Assembly (NCBI RefSeq): GCF_002812485.1
Contig: NZ_CP025003.1
Span: 4,092,001 to 4,156,000 of the forward strand
Length of the DNA stretch: 64,000 bases
Direction: 5' to 3'
DNA from: Dickeya fangzhongdai
Lineage (GTDB): Bacteria; Pseudomonadota; Gammaproteobacteria; Enterobacterales; Enterobacteriaceae
The notes beneath the pieces were generated by a model. It was not told the DNA's origin, did no database searches, and saw only the letters and a list, made by a program, of their open reading frames with translations. This document shows positions 18,628-26,923 of this stretch, piece by piece; within the stretch, counting starts at the first letter, position 1; each line of letters opens with the position of its first letter. The translations under genes were made by a program, and so were the position numbers.

Positions 18628-19115
18628 TTACCGCTCCACTTTAGCCAGGCCAGGTTGGTTGCCGGGAAACGGTGAAGCTGCATTCATAAACTGCGTTACC
18701 TGTTTCAGTAACTGCCACATGTACCGGCACTGATGGTTTCGCGTTATTGTTTCGTGTAACGATAGCCACAATCGCTCTATCGGATTCAGCCACGGCGAAT
18801 AGGTCGGCAGAAACAGCAGCCGGAACTTCCTGTTCTCCCCCAGCCAGCGCTCCACTTTGCGGCTTTTATGGATGATGTAGTTATCAACCACCAACGTAAT
18901 GGTTTTGGCTCGCCGGTATATGCGTCGTAATGCTTCTAACAGATTGATAAATAAATCAGAACTCTTGCTGTTGCCGCTGACGTAAGAGACTCGCCCCGTA
19001 CCCGAATGCAGTGCGCCGGCCAGATAATGCTTCTGGTTCTGTCCCGGCGTGGCGATACGCTTCTGATGCCCTTTGGGCATCCAGTCCGCGCCGATTTTCG
19101 GGTTCAGGTCAAAGC
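18628..19115 (-). pseudogene. IS630-family transposase, C-terminal DDE fragment
   Basis: About 160 residues of an IS630-type (DDE_3) transposase: LNPKIGADWMPKG at the broken upstream end, TLVVDNYIIHKS (catalytic Asp) and the hallmark LPTYSPWLNPIERLW, whose Glu completes the triad. Full enzymes have about 340 residues; the helix-turn-helix half and the first Asp are missing and the sequence changes abruptly at about 19115. Together with the IS256 piece at the other end it brackets the defence island. Confidence 0.88.
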
Positions 19116-19118
19116 GTC

Positions 19119-19235
19119 ATCAGTGCCGGGGCCAACACTGGCTTCGGCATTATGTACAGGTTCAAGGATGAACCCGGTTACCACAATAAATTCAGAAAAA
19201 AGGACGAGGATATTGCCTATGTCACGTTCATTTGA
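19119..19235 (+). pseudogene. C-terminal remnant of an unidentified protein
   Basis: Directly at the IS630 breakpoint an open frame runs without a start codon for about 38 codons (ISAGANTGFGIMYRFKDE ... IAYVTFI) to a stop that overlaps the start of the next small gene. The composition is protein-like, and the overlap with a plausible following gene suggests that this was once the upstream gene of an operon, cut by the IS. Confidence 0.3.
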
Positions 19236-19416
19236 ATTGCAGAGAATTTCCGAAGCACACCGCCAGGCTATGTTGCAATCCGTCGAACAGGCATCAAACC
19301 GCGCCAGCGCAGCAGGTGTGGCGGCAACAGTCAGAACACTTTCTCAGTCGGACCTGAACGAGCTGATTCATCAGGCTATGAGTCAGGTATTACGTTCCAG
19401 TGACGAACAAGGGTAA
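19219..19416 (+). CDS. Small helical protein, unknown function
   Basis: Encodes 65 aa from ATG 19219, overlapping the end of the truncated upstream frame; the likely ribosome site GGACGAGGA lies 10-15 bases upstream. The product is predicted to be two helices (SFELQRISEAHRQAMLQSV and LSQSDLNELIHQAMSQVL). It loosely recalls RebB-type small helical proteins in size and alanine/glutamine content but lacks their core sequence, so I do not assign it. It is followed 56 bp later by a coiled-coil/membrane gene that may be its partner. Confidence 0.5.
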   Translation: MSRSFELQRISEAHRQAMLQSVEQASNRASAAGVAATVRTLSQSDLNELIHQAMSQVLRSSDEQG

Positions 19417-19472
19417 AATTAACTGCTGCTTGAAAAACCTTTTATGTTAATAAAGGACGTTATTTTAGGGCG

Positions 19473-20163
19473 ATGGAAAGCGATAATTCTTTGGTGATAG
19501 CTAATGAAAAATCATGGGTTTTTCAGTTACTGGTAAAAAGTCCAGAAGACAGTATTGGTTTGATAGCCTACTCGTTCTATAAACTTGAAAAAAACCAATA
19601 CGCTGAAAAACTGCGCGCTAATGGTCAATCCGATCAGGAAATTGATCTTGCCGTAAAGCAATTTCATGAGCAGGTTGTACATACTCAACGACGTTTAGAT
19701 GCTTACCGTGATAATGCCAGAACAATGTTTTCTCGCCTGTTGGAAGACTGGGAAGAGGAAATCAGGAAGGATTATCAGCAGCAACTCGATATTATTGATA
19801 AGAAAAACTCAGAAATAGAAAATTTTAAAATAGAAATAGATAAAAAAAAATCAAACAATAGCTGAGAGCGACATAATAAAAAGTCGGGCCATTGAGAATG
19901 CCAAAGAAGAGGCCATTAAAGAATTTTTTCGAGCCGCATCAAGAAAAGAAAAACAAAAAACACCAATTGCATTACGTGTATTATCCTGGATATGGAGTGG
20001 TTTTTCGGGAATTATCGCCAGCATTATTTTATTTATCTTCCTCTATGGCATGGTGGGATTATTAACTACACCAGAAAGAAAATCACAAATCTGGCAATGG
20101 GGAATAGAATCATTTAAATCCTCATCCCCTTTACCGCCAATAGAAAACAGTAAACCACAATAA
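19473..20163 (+). CDS. Coiled-coil plus membrane-anchor protein, frame broken at an A9 tract
   Basis: Frame one runs from ATG 19473 for 130 codons and stops just after a run of nine adenines at 19842-19850. Removing one A joins it smoothly to a second frame (NQTIAESDIIKSRAIENAK ...) that continues to the stop at 20161-20163, giving 229 aa. The joined product has a helical N-terminal domain, a coiled coil across the junction, a basic patch and one membrane helix (VLSWIWSGFSGIIASIILF) close to the C-terminus. Codon use is continuous on both sides, so the two halves are one gene. It is either a recent frameshift, a read error in the homopolymer, or a gene that uses polymerase slippage to make a soluble and a membrane form. 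I do not recognise the family. Confidence 0.6.
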
Positions 20164-20199
20164 ATACGATCAGCTGTATTATGGCGCTTATTTCCCCTC

Positions 20200-20223
20200 A
20201 ACGCCCTGCTCTTGCAGGGCGTT
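20200..20223. terminator. Perfect hairpin between converging genes
   Basis: AACGCCCTGC, loop TCTT, GCAGGGCGTT: a 10-bp perfect stem located between the stop of the plus-strand coiled-coil gene and the stop of the minus-strand flavin-reductase gene. T-rich tracts on either side are poor, but position and symmetry suit a bidirectional terminator. Confidence 0.65.
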
Positions 20224-20232
20224 AGTTTATGG

Positions 20233-20811
20233 TCACGACTCTTTCGCATCCAGCGCATCGCCGATGGCGTAGTAGTGCCCGCCCGCCACATGATGCAGGC
20301 TGCGCCATTTCGGGTCGGCGGCTTCAAAATGCCAGTGACCGTGGCTGAATACACGCGAATCAGCCCAGGCGCCGATGACCTCGCCGATAAACAGGTCGTA
20401 GGTTTGCTGGTTGTGGGGTTCAGGAATCAGTTTGCACAGTAACCAGGCGGCGCAACCGGCAACCAGCGGAACATCCGATTCGTCGGAGCGAAACAGTTCC
20501 ACCTGGCAGCGCGCCAGCTTATCCGGGTTATCCCGCAGGCTGATGCTGCCGACCTGATTGGTCAGTTCCAGCTGTGCCGCCGTCGGCACCTGAATGGCGA
20601 AATAACCGCTGTTTTCCAGCAGCTCGCGTGTTTTTGTCGCCTTATCCAGCACCACGGTCAGCTTGGGCGGTGCGAAATCCAGCGCACAACACCAGGCCGC
20701 CGCCATCACATCGTCCACACCGTTATGACAAGCCGATACCAGCACCGTCGGCCCGTGGTTAACCAGCCGATAGGCTTTTGCCAGTTCAACCGGTGAAATC
20801 GCGCTATTCAT
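20233..20811 (-). CDS. Flavin reductase-like (FMN-binding split-barrel) protein
   Basis: Encodes 192 aa from ATG 20811, chosen because AGGAG lies five bases before it; longer in-frame starts lack a ribosome site. The fold family is the flavin reductase-like domain: an N-terminal strand pattern PTVLVSACHNGVDDVMAAAW, then LTVVLDKATKTRELLENSGYFAIQVP, which is the usual core where FMN binds, and a C-terminal GHYYAIGDALDA. Such proteins reduce flavin for partner oxygenases or act as small NAD(P)H-FMN oxidoreductases; the natural partner is unknown here. The gene lies 34 bp downstream of a short-chain NAD-binding protein on the same strand, probably as one transcript. Confidence 0.8.
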   Translation of the reverse strand: MNSAISPVELAKAYRLVNHGPTVLVSACHNGVDDVMAAAWCCALDFAPPKLTVVLDKATKTRELLENSGYFAIQVPTAAQLELTNQVGSISLRDNPDKLARCQVELFRSDESDVPLVAGCAAWLLCKLIPEPHNQQTYDLFIGEVIGAWADSRVFSHGHWHFEAADPKWRSLHHVAGGHYYAIGDALDAKES

Positions 20812-20845
20812 ATTGACTCCTGCGTTATGCACTTTGCCCTTCACT

Positions 20846-21475
20846 TTACACCAGATGTTCAGAGGTAATCGCCCGTACACCAGCGGCAGGATTCAGCGCC
20901 GCCGCCAGCAACGCGTCCGCAATCCGTTCGGCCGGATTAATACGCCAGCTTAACGGCAGCAACGGATGTAGTACGCGCAGCGCCTGCTGCGCCACCCATT
21001 CGCCGGGCCGGCGCTCGTCACGCTCGCCGCCTATCAGACCGGGACGCACCAGCGTCAGCGAGGAAAACCCCACCCCGGCCAGATCCCGCTCCAGCTCGCC
21101 TTTCACCCGGTTATAGAAAAAACGTGATGATACATTGGCGCCCGACGCCGAATTCAGCACGTAGGCCGGCGTGCCATGCGCGTGAGCCAGCCGCGCGGCT
21201 GTCAGCGGATAGTCGTGGTCAACCCGATAGAACGCCGCCTGACTGCCCGCCGCCTTGATGGTGGTACCCAGCGTGCAAATTACCGCATCCGCCTGCCACC
21301 AGTCGGCGTCTTCCGGCAATTGATCAAAATTCACCGGCGACGCGATCAGTTTGTCATGAGCCGGTAATGCACGACGCACCGGCGCCACCAGCTGTGTAAT
21401 ACGCGTATCGGCCAGCGCTTTTAATAACACCTGATGACCGACCAGCCCGGTTGCTCCGATCAGTAATAATCTCAT
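20846..21475 (-). CDS. NAD(P)-binding Rossmann protein, atypical SDR (NmrA/YbjT-like)
   Basis: Encodes 209 aa from ATG 21475. The nucleotide-binding motif GATGLVGHQVL comes right at the N-terminus (residues 7-17), then a conserved DAVICTLGTTIKAAGS and YVLNSASGANVSSRFFYNRVKGELE with the Tyr-x-x-x-Lys pair (YNRVK) of the short-chain dehydrogenase fold. This combination is usual in the small single-domain oxidoreductases of Enterobacterales that resemble HTATIP2 and YbjT. The substrate is not deducible. It precedes the flavin-reductase-like gene and is probably co-transcribed with it. Confidence 0.8.
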   Translation of the reverse strand: MRLLLIGATGLVGHQVLLKALADTRITQLVAPVRRALPAHDKLIASPVNFDQLPEDADWWQADAVICTLGTTIKAAGSQAAFYRVDHDYPLTAARLAHAHGTPAYVLNSASGANVSSRFFYNRVKGELERDLAGVGFSSLTLVRPGLIGGERDERRPGEWVAQQALRVLHPLLPLSWRINPAERIADALLAAALNPAAGVRAITSEHLV

Positions 21476-21532
21476 GTTTATTTCTCTGTATTGGGTAATG
21501 ACGCGAAACAGCTTCGAAAAATAGTAGATCAC

Positions 21533-21877
21533 GCTAAGGATACGCAGTCCGAATAGTGCGATCGCATTAATCGCCAGATATCACAAATCACCAATCGGGC
21601 TGAGTCATGTCCGACATAGCATTTAAGCATAATTGCAATCAATGGGCGGTGATGTTGCGGAAATAGAAACGAATGCCCCGTCGGTTGTTTGTGTTTCTAA
21701 AACAGATGAAATTCAAAGAACCGTACAATAACAATAGTTTTTCATTATTTCCCAAGCTGTAACAACGCACCGAAATGAATGAAGTCTAATTATAGAAATG
21801 AGCGGACCGCGCAACTTTTTGCGCAAGTCCGTTCAACCGGCAGATCCGTTCAACTCAAAGGTTGAGCTGCCTCACCA
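21533..21877. other. Gene-free interval with a hairpin
   Basis: I find no credible gene in these 345 bases. A short frame at 21607 ends after about 20 codons. At 21803-21831 an interrupted inverted repeat (CGGAC ... GCGC, T5 in the loop region, GCGC ... GTCCG) lies downstream of the minus-strand gene that ends at 21878 and may serve as its terminator. Confidence 0.4.
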
Positions 21878-22387
21878 TTATGGGTTGCAAACAATTTCCT
21901 TGCCTTCAACCTTCGAAAATTTGACCGTCTTGTCATTGATGCGCCAGGCGTGTTCAACCGTCCTTGGCCATGGTTTTTCCTCCGATGGGATAAACGTAAC
22001 AAACGTATCGAAGGAATTCGAACCATCAACTACACACGAAACGATTTGTGCTTTCGGGTTTTCTTTCGGTGAAGGTGACGATAGGACGTCTTTGACGATT
22101 TCGCGACGCTCGAGTAAGAAATACTCCCGACCGCATATTTGCCATGACATAAGCGACCATGGATCACCATCACTTTCCATGCCGTAAGTCCCCAGATCTT
22201 TTAGATCAATACTCTTGTAACGCTCTTCAATGGCAACAACACGCTCATTTGGCATATGACGCCCGATTAATGCCGAGGGAATATCACTCTTACAGGTTAT
22301 ACCATCGAATGACTTCGCCGCTCCAATAGCGTGGGAAGAGAGTAAAATAAGGGGTAAAAGTAGACTGACAGAACGCCCCAAGGTCAT
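21878..22387 (-). CDS. Secreted small protein of unknown function
   Basis: Encodes 169 aa with a clear Sec signal peptide (SLLLPLILLSSHAIGAAKS, likely cut after AIGA-A). GGAGG lies six bases before the ATG. The mature protein has four cysteines (SFDGITCKSD, SWQICGRE, IVSCVV and the terminal IVCNP), able to form two disulfides in the periplasm. I recognise no domain. It stands alone, transcribed away from the injection-system operon; base composition is lower in GC than the genes to the right. Confidence 0.7.
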   Translation of the reverse strand: MTLGRSVSLLLPLILLSSHAIGAAKSFDGITCKSDIPSALIGRHMPNERVVAIEERYKSIDLKDLGTYGMESDGDPWSLMSWQICGREYFLLERREIVKDVLSSPSPKENPKAQIVSCVVDGSNSFDTFVTFIPSEEKPWPRTVEHAWRINDKTVKFSKVEGKEIVCNP

Positions 22388-22771
22388 GTATAGCCTCCGA
22401 ATAGCTAATATAGAGATAATAAAATCATCAAGAAAAAAGATAAGAAAAACCTCAAATACGGGTTTAAAATCCTGACAATCGGCAGGGTCAAACCCAATAA
22501 TTGCGTAACAATACCATAAGAATCAAGCACAAAAAAGCGCCAAATAGATTTAACAAAAGCAGGTAAAAAACATCACATCAAAAACAGAAGCAATAAAAAA
22601 GACAATAGAAATGAATAAATCATTTCAAACACCAGTAAAAATCATGATTAATTCAGTCAGAAATCCGAATGCTCTTTTCAGCATGAATGTCATCAGCAAT
22701 ACTTGCTGTACGACTTACAGCCACCTCATTTATAGCGAGTTCTAAAGAGGATAATTAATAAAGGAAAACCC
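22388..22771. promoter_or_regulatory. AT-rich control region in front of the injection-system operon
   Basis: About 380 bases, strongly A-rich, with no gene, dividing the secreted-protein gene from the first injection-system gene. It must contain both divergent promoters. I see no single clear sigma-70 promoter and no ops (RfaH) element. AT-rich leaders in front of GC-rich acquired operons are usual targets of H-NS silencing; that is inference here. The first gene is preceded by AAGGA. Confidence 0.5.
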
Positions 22772-23359
22772 ATGATTCACGCCTCTCTCAATTATCTCGC
22801 AAGACAACTGAATCAATACCTGAAAAACATCCTGAATCGGCATGACGATGTCGTAGTGATAGCTAACCCGGCCGATGACGATGGCAAGATGTTTCCGCTG
22901 GCGAAAAATAAGCTGGTGGTATTTCTGTCGAATATTGAAAGGGAAACGCTGACGCACCGGGGCAATGCCGCCAATCCCGGTAACCGCTTCGCAGTCGCCA
23001 CGCCGCCGTTATACGTTCGGGTTTCCATGGTGGTGGCGGCGAATTTTACCGGCGCGCAATACGCGGAGGGATTACAGGTAATTGCGCATGCGATGGCGTT
23101 CCTTCATAAGAACGCCCAGCTTAACCGTTATAACGCCCCAGATATGGACGAGGCAATTGAGCAAATATTATTGGAAATGGACAGCCTGCCGCGCCATGAG
23201 CTTGGAAATATGTGGAACATGCTGGGAATCCGCTATTTGCCGTCCGCCGTGTATCGCCTGCGGGTGAGAATCGCCGACAGTCAGGCGATTCAGTCTCAGT
23301 CGGAAGGCGTCGGGCAGTTGCATACTGTCGTGACAAAGGATTACGTGACAAAGGATTAA
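22772..23359 (+). CDS. eCIS tail terminator/cap protein (DUF4255, Afp16/Pvc16-like)
   Basis: Protein of 195 aa opening the injection-system operon. It matches the DUF4255/Pvc16 N-terminal family throughout: start MIHASLNYLARQLNQYL, the core NKLVVFLSNIERETLTHR and the later PPLYVRVSMVVAANF. In Afp and PVC particles this protein caps the end of tube and sheath and fixes their length. Finding it as the first gene, directly before the sheath, is common in eCIS loci. The extreme C-terminus (VVTKDYVTKD) holds a short sequence duplication: ten bases repeated (gtgacaaaggatta), which lengthens the tail by four residues. Confidence 0.85.
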   Translation: MIHASLNYLARQLNQYLKNILNRHDDVVVIANPADDDGKMFPLAKNKLVVFLSNIERETLTHRGNAANPGNRFAVATPPLYVRVSMVVAANFTGAQYAEGLQVIAHAMAFLHKNAQLNRYNAPDMDEAIEQILLEMDSLPRHELGNMWNMLGIRYLPSAVYRLRVRIADSQAIQSQSEGVGQLHTVVTKDYVTKD

Positions 23360-23364
23360 TCACC

Positions 23365-24162
23365 ATGAGCGATTACGGCCTGCTGTTTCAGCTGCGTATT
23401 GAGCACGAATTCTTTGCCGGCTGCGCCAGCCTGCCGTTTTATGGCGAACTGGCGCCGTCCAGCCAGCACGCCGCGAAACAAGCTGGACTGTTGTTTAAAC
23501 CATTGGCCGACGGGCTGATGGTGCTGGCGGATCGGGCGCAGAACGCCCTGCTCATAACGGAAGCGTTATCGCTGCAGTGGTGGTTTTGCAGTCGGGACGC
23601 CGGGTTTTTCAGCTATACCGCGATACCTGGGCTGGCGGAGCGGGATACGCCGCACTTTCGCTACACGCTTGGCGAGTCGGAACCCGGCGAGGTGCGTTTG
23701 CAGGCGGCCAACGACACGGCACCGGCGGGAACAGCCAGTCTGCGCGCCCGGCCGGCGAGCCTGGCCTGGCTGGTTGATATTGAGATAAGCGCCGCCGCTA
23801 TCGCTGCCTTTATCGATCATCAGGCGGCGCCATTATTGATTGTGCCGTTTCTCAGCCAACGGCGGCGCTGGAAATATCTGTTCACCGCGCCGTATGTGAA
23901 TGCGCAATCGCGTATTCAGGATAGCCGTCAGGACAATCAGTTTGATTATCTGGGAACGGAAACCCTGGCTAATGGAAAAAGTGCGCAGGCGTTTATTTCC
24001 CGGGAGCCGTTAAAAATGCAGCAAAGGTCCGATTACCATTTTCAGCTTTATCAGGAAAACAAATTATTAATTGACCCATTACCCGTGGCGACACCGCTTA
24101 GTCAATGTCGATTAAAAATTGAAAAGACATCAGAAGTCGTTTCGGAAATCATTGTTAACTGA
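23365..24162 (+). CDS. Unknown eCIS-locus protein
   Basis: Encodes 265 aa from ATG 23365, which follows the cap gene by five bases and so is surely in the operon. There is no signal peptide, membrane segment or motif I can name; the profile is beta-rich with many aromatic residues (LQWWFCSRDAGFFSY) and a conserved-looking end QAFISREPLKMQQRSDYHFQL. Genes between cap and sheath occur in several eCIS groups and are mostly uncharacterised. It could be a small structural or assembly protein that acts with the cap. Confidence 0.7.
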   Translation: MSDYGLLFQLRIEHEFFAGCASLPFYGELAPSSQHAAKQAGLLFKPLADGLMVLADRAQNALLITEALSLQWWFCSRDAGFFSYTAIPGLAERDTPHFRYTLGESEPGEVRLQAANDTAPAGTASLRARPASLAWLVDIEISAAAIAAFIDHQAAPLLIVPFLSQRRRWKYLFTAPYVNAQSRIQDSRQDNQFDYLGTETLANGKSAQAFISREPLKMQQRSDYHFQLYQENKLLIDPLPVATPLSQCRLKIEKTSEVVSEIIVN

Positions 24163-24308
24163 CATACCGATTAAAAAGGGCAATAAAAAACAAAAAATAA
24201 AATATCAGCAATCAGCACATTACTCACTGGAGCAGGCACCATCCTTTATTATACGCGCCGTAATGCGGGGGGTGGATATATATACCTCAAATCAGAAGGA
24301 ATCAAATT

Positions 24309-25862
24309 ATGGGTGTAATGAAAACCCCAGGCGTTTATATTGTTGAGAAAAATGCCTTCCCCAATTCAGTGGTGGAAGTCGCCACTGCGGTGCCGGCATT
24401 TATCGGTTATACCGAAAAAGCGGAAAATGGCGGCGTATCGCTACGCAATAAAGCATGGCGTATTACTTCCATGTCGGATTTTCGCCATTATTTCGGCGGC
24501 GCGCCGCTGCATAAATTCGATATCGTCGAAAAAACCGACACGGTATTAGGCGACGCCGCGTTCAGTCAGGCCGGCAAAACCTATGCCCTCACCCAGGCCA
24601 ATACCCGCTACCTGCTGTATTACAGCATGCTGTTCTTTTTCCAGAACGGCGGCGGCCCCTGCCACATCGTTTCGGTGGGCGGCTATCAGGACGCAATCGA
24701 CGCCGATACTCTGAAAAACGGCATCACGCCGCTGCTCAAGGAGCCGGAACCGACGATGGTGCTGACGCCTGAAGCGGTATGCCTGAAGGAAGACGACTGC
24801 ATCAATGTGCAGCAGGCGGTGCTGGCTCACTGCGGCGGCACAATGAAAAACCGCGTCGCCATTCTCGACGTCTGGGAAGGCTATAAAGACAGGCAGGACC
24901 CCAGCGGCGATTGCATCGCTACCTTTCGTTCCAAGCTGGGCATCAACTACCTGGACTACGCCACCGCGTACTACCCGTGGCTGAACACCTCGATCATTCA
25001 GGACAGCGACATCAGCTTCGCCAATATCAATAACCCGGACATCCTGACCACGGTGCTGAACGCCGAGATCGCCGGGGCGTTCAAAGATCTGGACGGGCTG
25101 AGCGCCGAGCAGTTGAACAGCGGCGGCAACAAGCTGAAGGCGGCCAAAAAGCAGCAGATGCTGGACGAAGTCGCCAAACTGACGGTAGATCAGAGCGAAG
25201 CGGAAAAAACGCTGCTGCACAAGATCCTGTTCTCCATCAGCCCCATCTACAAAAGCGTGCTGGAAAACATCCGGCGCCAGCAGAACCTGCTGCCGCCCGC
25301 CGCGTCGATGGCGGGCATCTACACCATGGTCGATAACGCCCGCGGCGTGTGGAAAGCCCCGGCCAACGTCAGCCTGAACGCGGTAGTTTCCCCCAGCGTC
25401 AACATCAGCGCCGACGAGCAGGAAGACCTGAACGTCACCACCCAGGGCAAATCCATCAACGCGCTGCGCACCTTCACCGGCGAAGGCACGCTGGTGTGGG
25501 GCGCCCGCACGCTGGACGGCAACAGCCTCGACTGGCGCTACGTCAACGTGCGCCGGACCATGATCATGCTGGAAGAATCCATCAAACAGGCCGCCAAAGC
25601 CTACGTGTTCGAACCCAACACCGCCAATACCTGGGTATCGATGGAAAGCATGATCGAAAACTTTCTGTTCGGGATCTGGAAACGCGGCGGGCTGGCGGGC
25701 GCGTCGCCGGAAGACGCCTACAGCGTGGACGTCGGGCTCGGCAAGACCATGACGCCACAGGACATTCTGGAAGGGATCCTGCGCATTACGGTGCTGGTGG
25801 CGATCAGCCGCCCGGCCGAATTTATCGAAATTACCTTCCAGCAGCAGATGCAGAAATCCTGA
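24309..25862 (+). CDS. eCIS contractile sheath protein
   Basis: Protein of 517 aa with the typical sheath opening MKTPGVYIVEKNAFPNSV and VATAVPAFIGYTEKA near the N-terminus, and the conserved C-terminal domain around LVWGARTLDGNSLDWRYVNV and the final ISRPAEFIEITFQQQM. These are the hallmarks of the phage tail sheath family used in Afp/PVC. AAGGA precedes the ATG. It has the full length for the family. Afp and PVC loci carry three sheath paralogues, here there is only one. A 146-bp non-coding gap before it, ending in an AT-rich stretch, may hold an extra promoter. Confidence 0.92.
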   Translation: MGVMKTPGVYIVEKNAFPNSVVEVATAVPAFIGYTEKAENGGVSLRNKAWRITSMSDFRHYFGGAPLHKFDIVEKTDTVLGDAAFSQAGKTYALTQANTRYLLYYSMLFFFQNGGGPCHIVSVGGYQDAIDADTLKNGITPLLKEPEPTMVLTPEAVCLKEDDCINVQQAVLAHCGGTMKNRVAILDVWEGYKDRQDPSGDCIATFRSKLGINYLDYATAYYPWLNTSIIQDSDISFANINNPDILTTVLNAEIAGAFKDLDGLSAEQLNSGGNKLKAAKKQQMLDEVAKLTVDQSEAEKTLLHKILFSISPIYKSVLENIRRQQNLLPPAASMAGIYTMVDNARGVWKAPANVSLNAVVSPSVNISADEQEDLNVTTQGKSINALRTFTGEGTLVWGARTLDGNSLDWRYVNVRRTMIMLEESIKQAAKAYVFEPNTANTWVSMESMIENFLFGIWKRGGLAGASPEDAYSVDVGLGKTMTPQDILEGILRITVLVAISRPAEFIEITFQQQMQKS

Positions 25863-25913
25863 TTCTGACCGCTGACGATCTGATGTTTTATCACCTCTTC
25901 AAGGAGAACACCC

Positions 25914-26384
25914 ATGGCAGATGACGGTTCCGCTCAGTCAAGCACCGTATGGCCGATGCCCAAATTTCACTTTGAAGTGAAATGGGACGGCGGCGCGGGC
26001 GCCAGCATGGTGGCGTCGTTTCAGGAAATTACCGGCCTGGATATCGAAGCCCAGATTATTGAATACCGCGCCGGCAACAGCCCGGTATTTTCCACCATCA
26101 AGATGCCCGGCATTATCAAATCCGGCAACGTGACCCTGAAAAAAGGCATTTTCGTCAAAGACAATAACTTCTACGACTGGTTCTCGAAAATAAAGATGAA
26201 CACCATCGCCCGCACCGCCGTCACCATCAATTTGCTGGATGAAAGCGGCAGCCCGGCTATGACGTGGAAGCTGAAAAATGCCTGGCCGACCAAAGTCAGC
26301 GGCACGGATTTGAAATCAGACGGCAATGAAGTGGCGATTGAAACCATCGAGCTGGCGCACGAAGGGCTGGAAGTCGCGGTATAA
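25914..26384 (+). CDS. eCIS inner tube protein 1 (gp19/Afp1-like)
   Basis: Protein of 156 aa with the signature of the T4 gp19-like tube family: PKFHFEVKWDGG, ASFQEITGLDIEAQIIEYR, GNVTLKKGIF, and the final EVAIETIELAHEGL. AAGGAG stands seven bases before the ATG. This is the main tube subunit through which cargo is pushed. It follows the sheath after 51 bp, as in Afp/PVC. A strong hairpin follows the stop (26393-26421). Confidence 0.92.
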   Translation: MADDGSAQSSTVWPMPKFHFEVKWDGGAGASMVASFQEITGLDIEAQIIEYRAGNSPVFSTIKMPGIIKSGNVTLKKGIFVKDNNFYDWFSKIKMNTIARTAVTINLLDESGSPAMTWKLKNAWPTKVSGTDLKSDGNEVAIETIELAHEGLEVAV

Positions 26385-26392
26385 CCGCACCC

Positions 26393-26421
26393 GGTTAACG
26401 CGGCGGGCAGCCGCGTTAACC
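26393..26421 (+). terminator. 12-bp perfect hairpin between the two tube genes
   Basis: GGTTAACGCGGC, loop GGGCA, GCCGCGTTAACC: a perfect 12-bp stem 9 bases after the stop of the first tube gene. No T tract follows (CACACGAAAA), so it should be leaky or act to protect the 3' end of the upstream mRNA. It divides the highly needed sheath and tube from the low-copy baseplate genes. Confidence 0.65.
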
Positions 26422-26445
26422 ACACGAAAATGACACGACCCGGTA

Positions 26446-26910
26446 ATGCCGATGCAAAAAAAATCGCCCGGCGGCGAATGGCCGCTACCCGCGTTTTATT
26501 TCAGCGTGAATATCGACAACAGCGGCGACGACCAGGCTTTTCAGGAAGTGTCCGGCATCGAATCGCGCATTGAAACCGAACCGTTCACCGAAGGCGGCAA
26601 TAACAGCGTTTATTATCTGCCGACCGCGGTGAAACAGGGGCCGTTGACGCTGCGCCGCGGCCTCAGCCCTGCCGACTCGCCGCTGGTGCGCTGGTGCAAA
26701 AGCTGTTTCGAAGGACAGCTTAACCGCCCGATCGTCACCAAAGAGGTGAGCGTCAGTTTGCTGGATGAACAGGGCGACCCCTTGCGGATCTGGCTGTTTT
26801 ATAACGCCTATCCGATCAGTTGGAGAATCGATCGCTTCCACGCCGCCCGTAATGACGTGGCGATTGAAGAGATCGTCCTGTGTTTCAGTCGTTCCAAACG
26901 CAAACAGTGA
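26446..26910 (+). CDS. eCIS tube protein 2 (gp19-like, Afp5-like adaptor)
   Basis: Encodes 154 aa, homologous to the first tube protein: PAFYFSVNIDNSGDDQAF, EVSGIESRIETEPFTEGG, GPLTLRRGLSP and NDVAIEEIVLCFSR at the end. In Afp/PVC a second, diverged tube paralogue forms the first ring on the spike hub and adapts its symmetry to the main tube. Divergence and low predicted copy number (after the hairpin) fit this role. The ribosome site is weak; ATG 26446 or 26452 could both start it. Confidence 0.88.
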   Translation: MPMQKKSPGGEWPLPAFYFSVNIDNSGDDQAFQEVSGIESRIETEPFTEGGNNSVYYLPTAVKQGPLTLRRGLSPADSPLVRWCKSCFEGQLNRPIVTKEVSVSLLDEQGDPLRIWLFYNAYPISWRIDRFHAARNDVAIEEIVLCFSRSKRKQ

Positions 26911-26923
26911 CCCAGAAGGAAAC

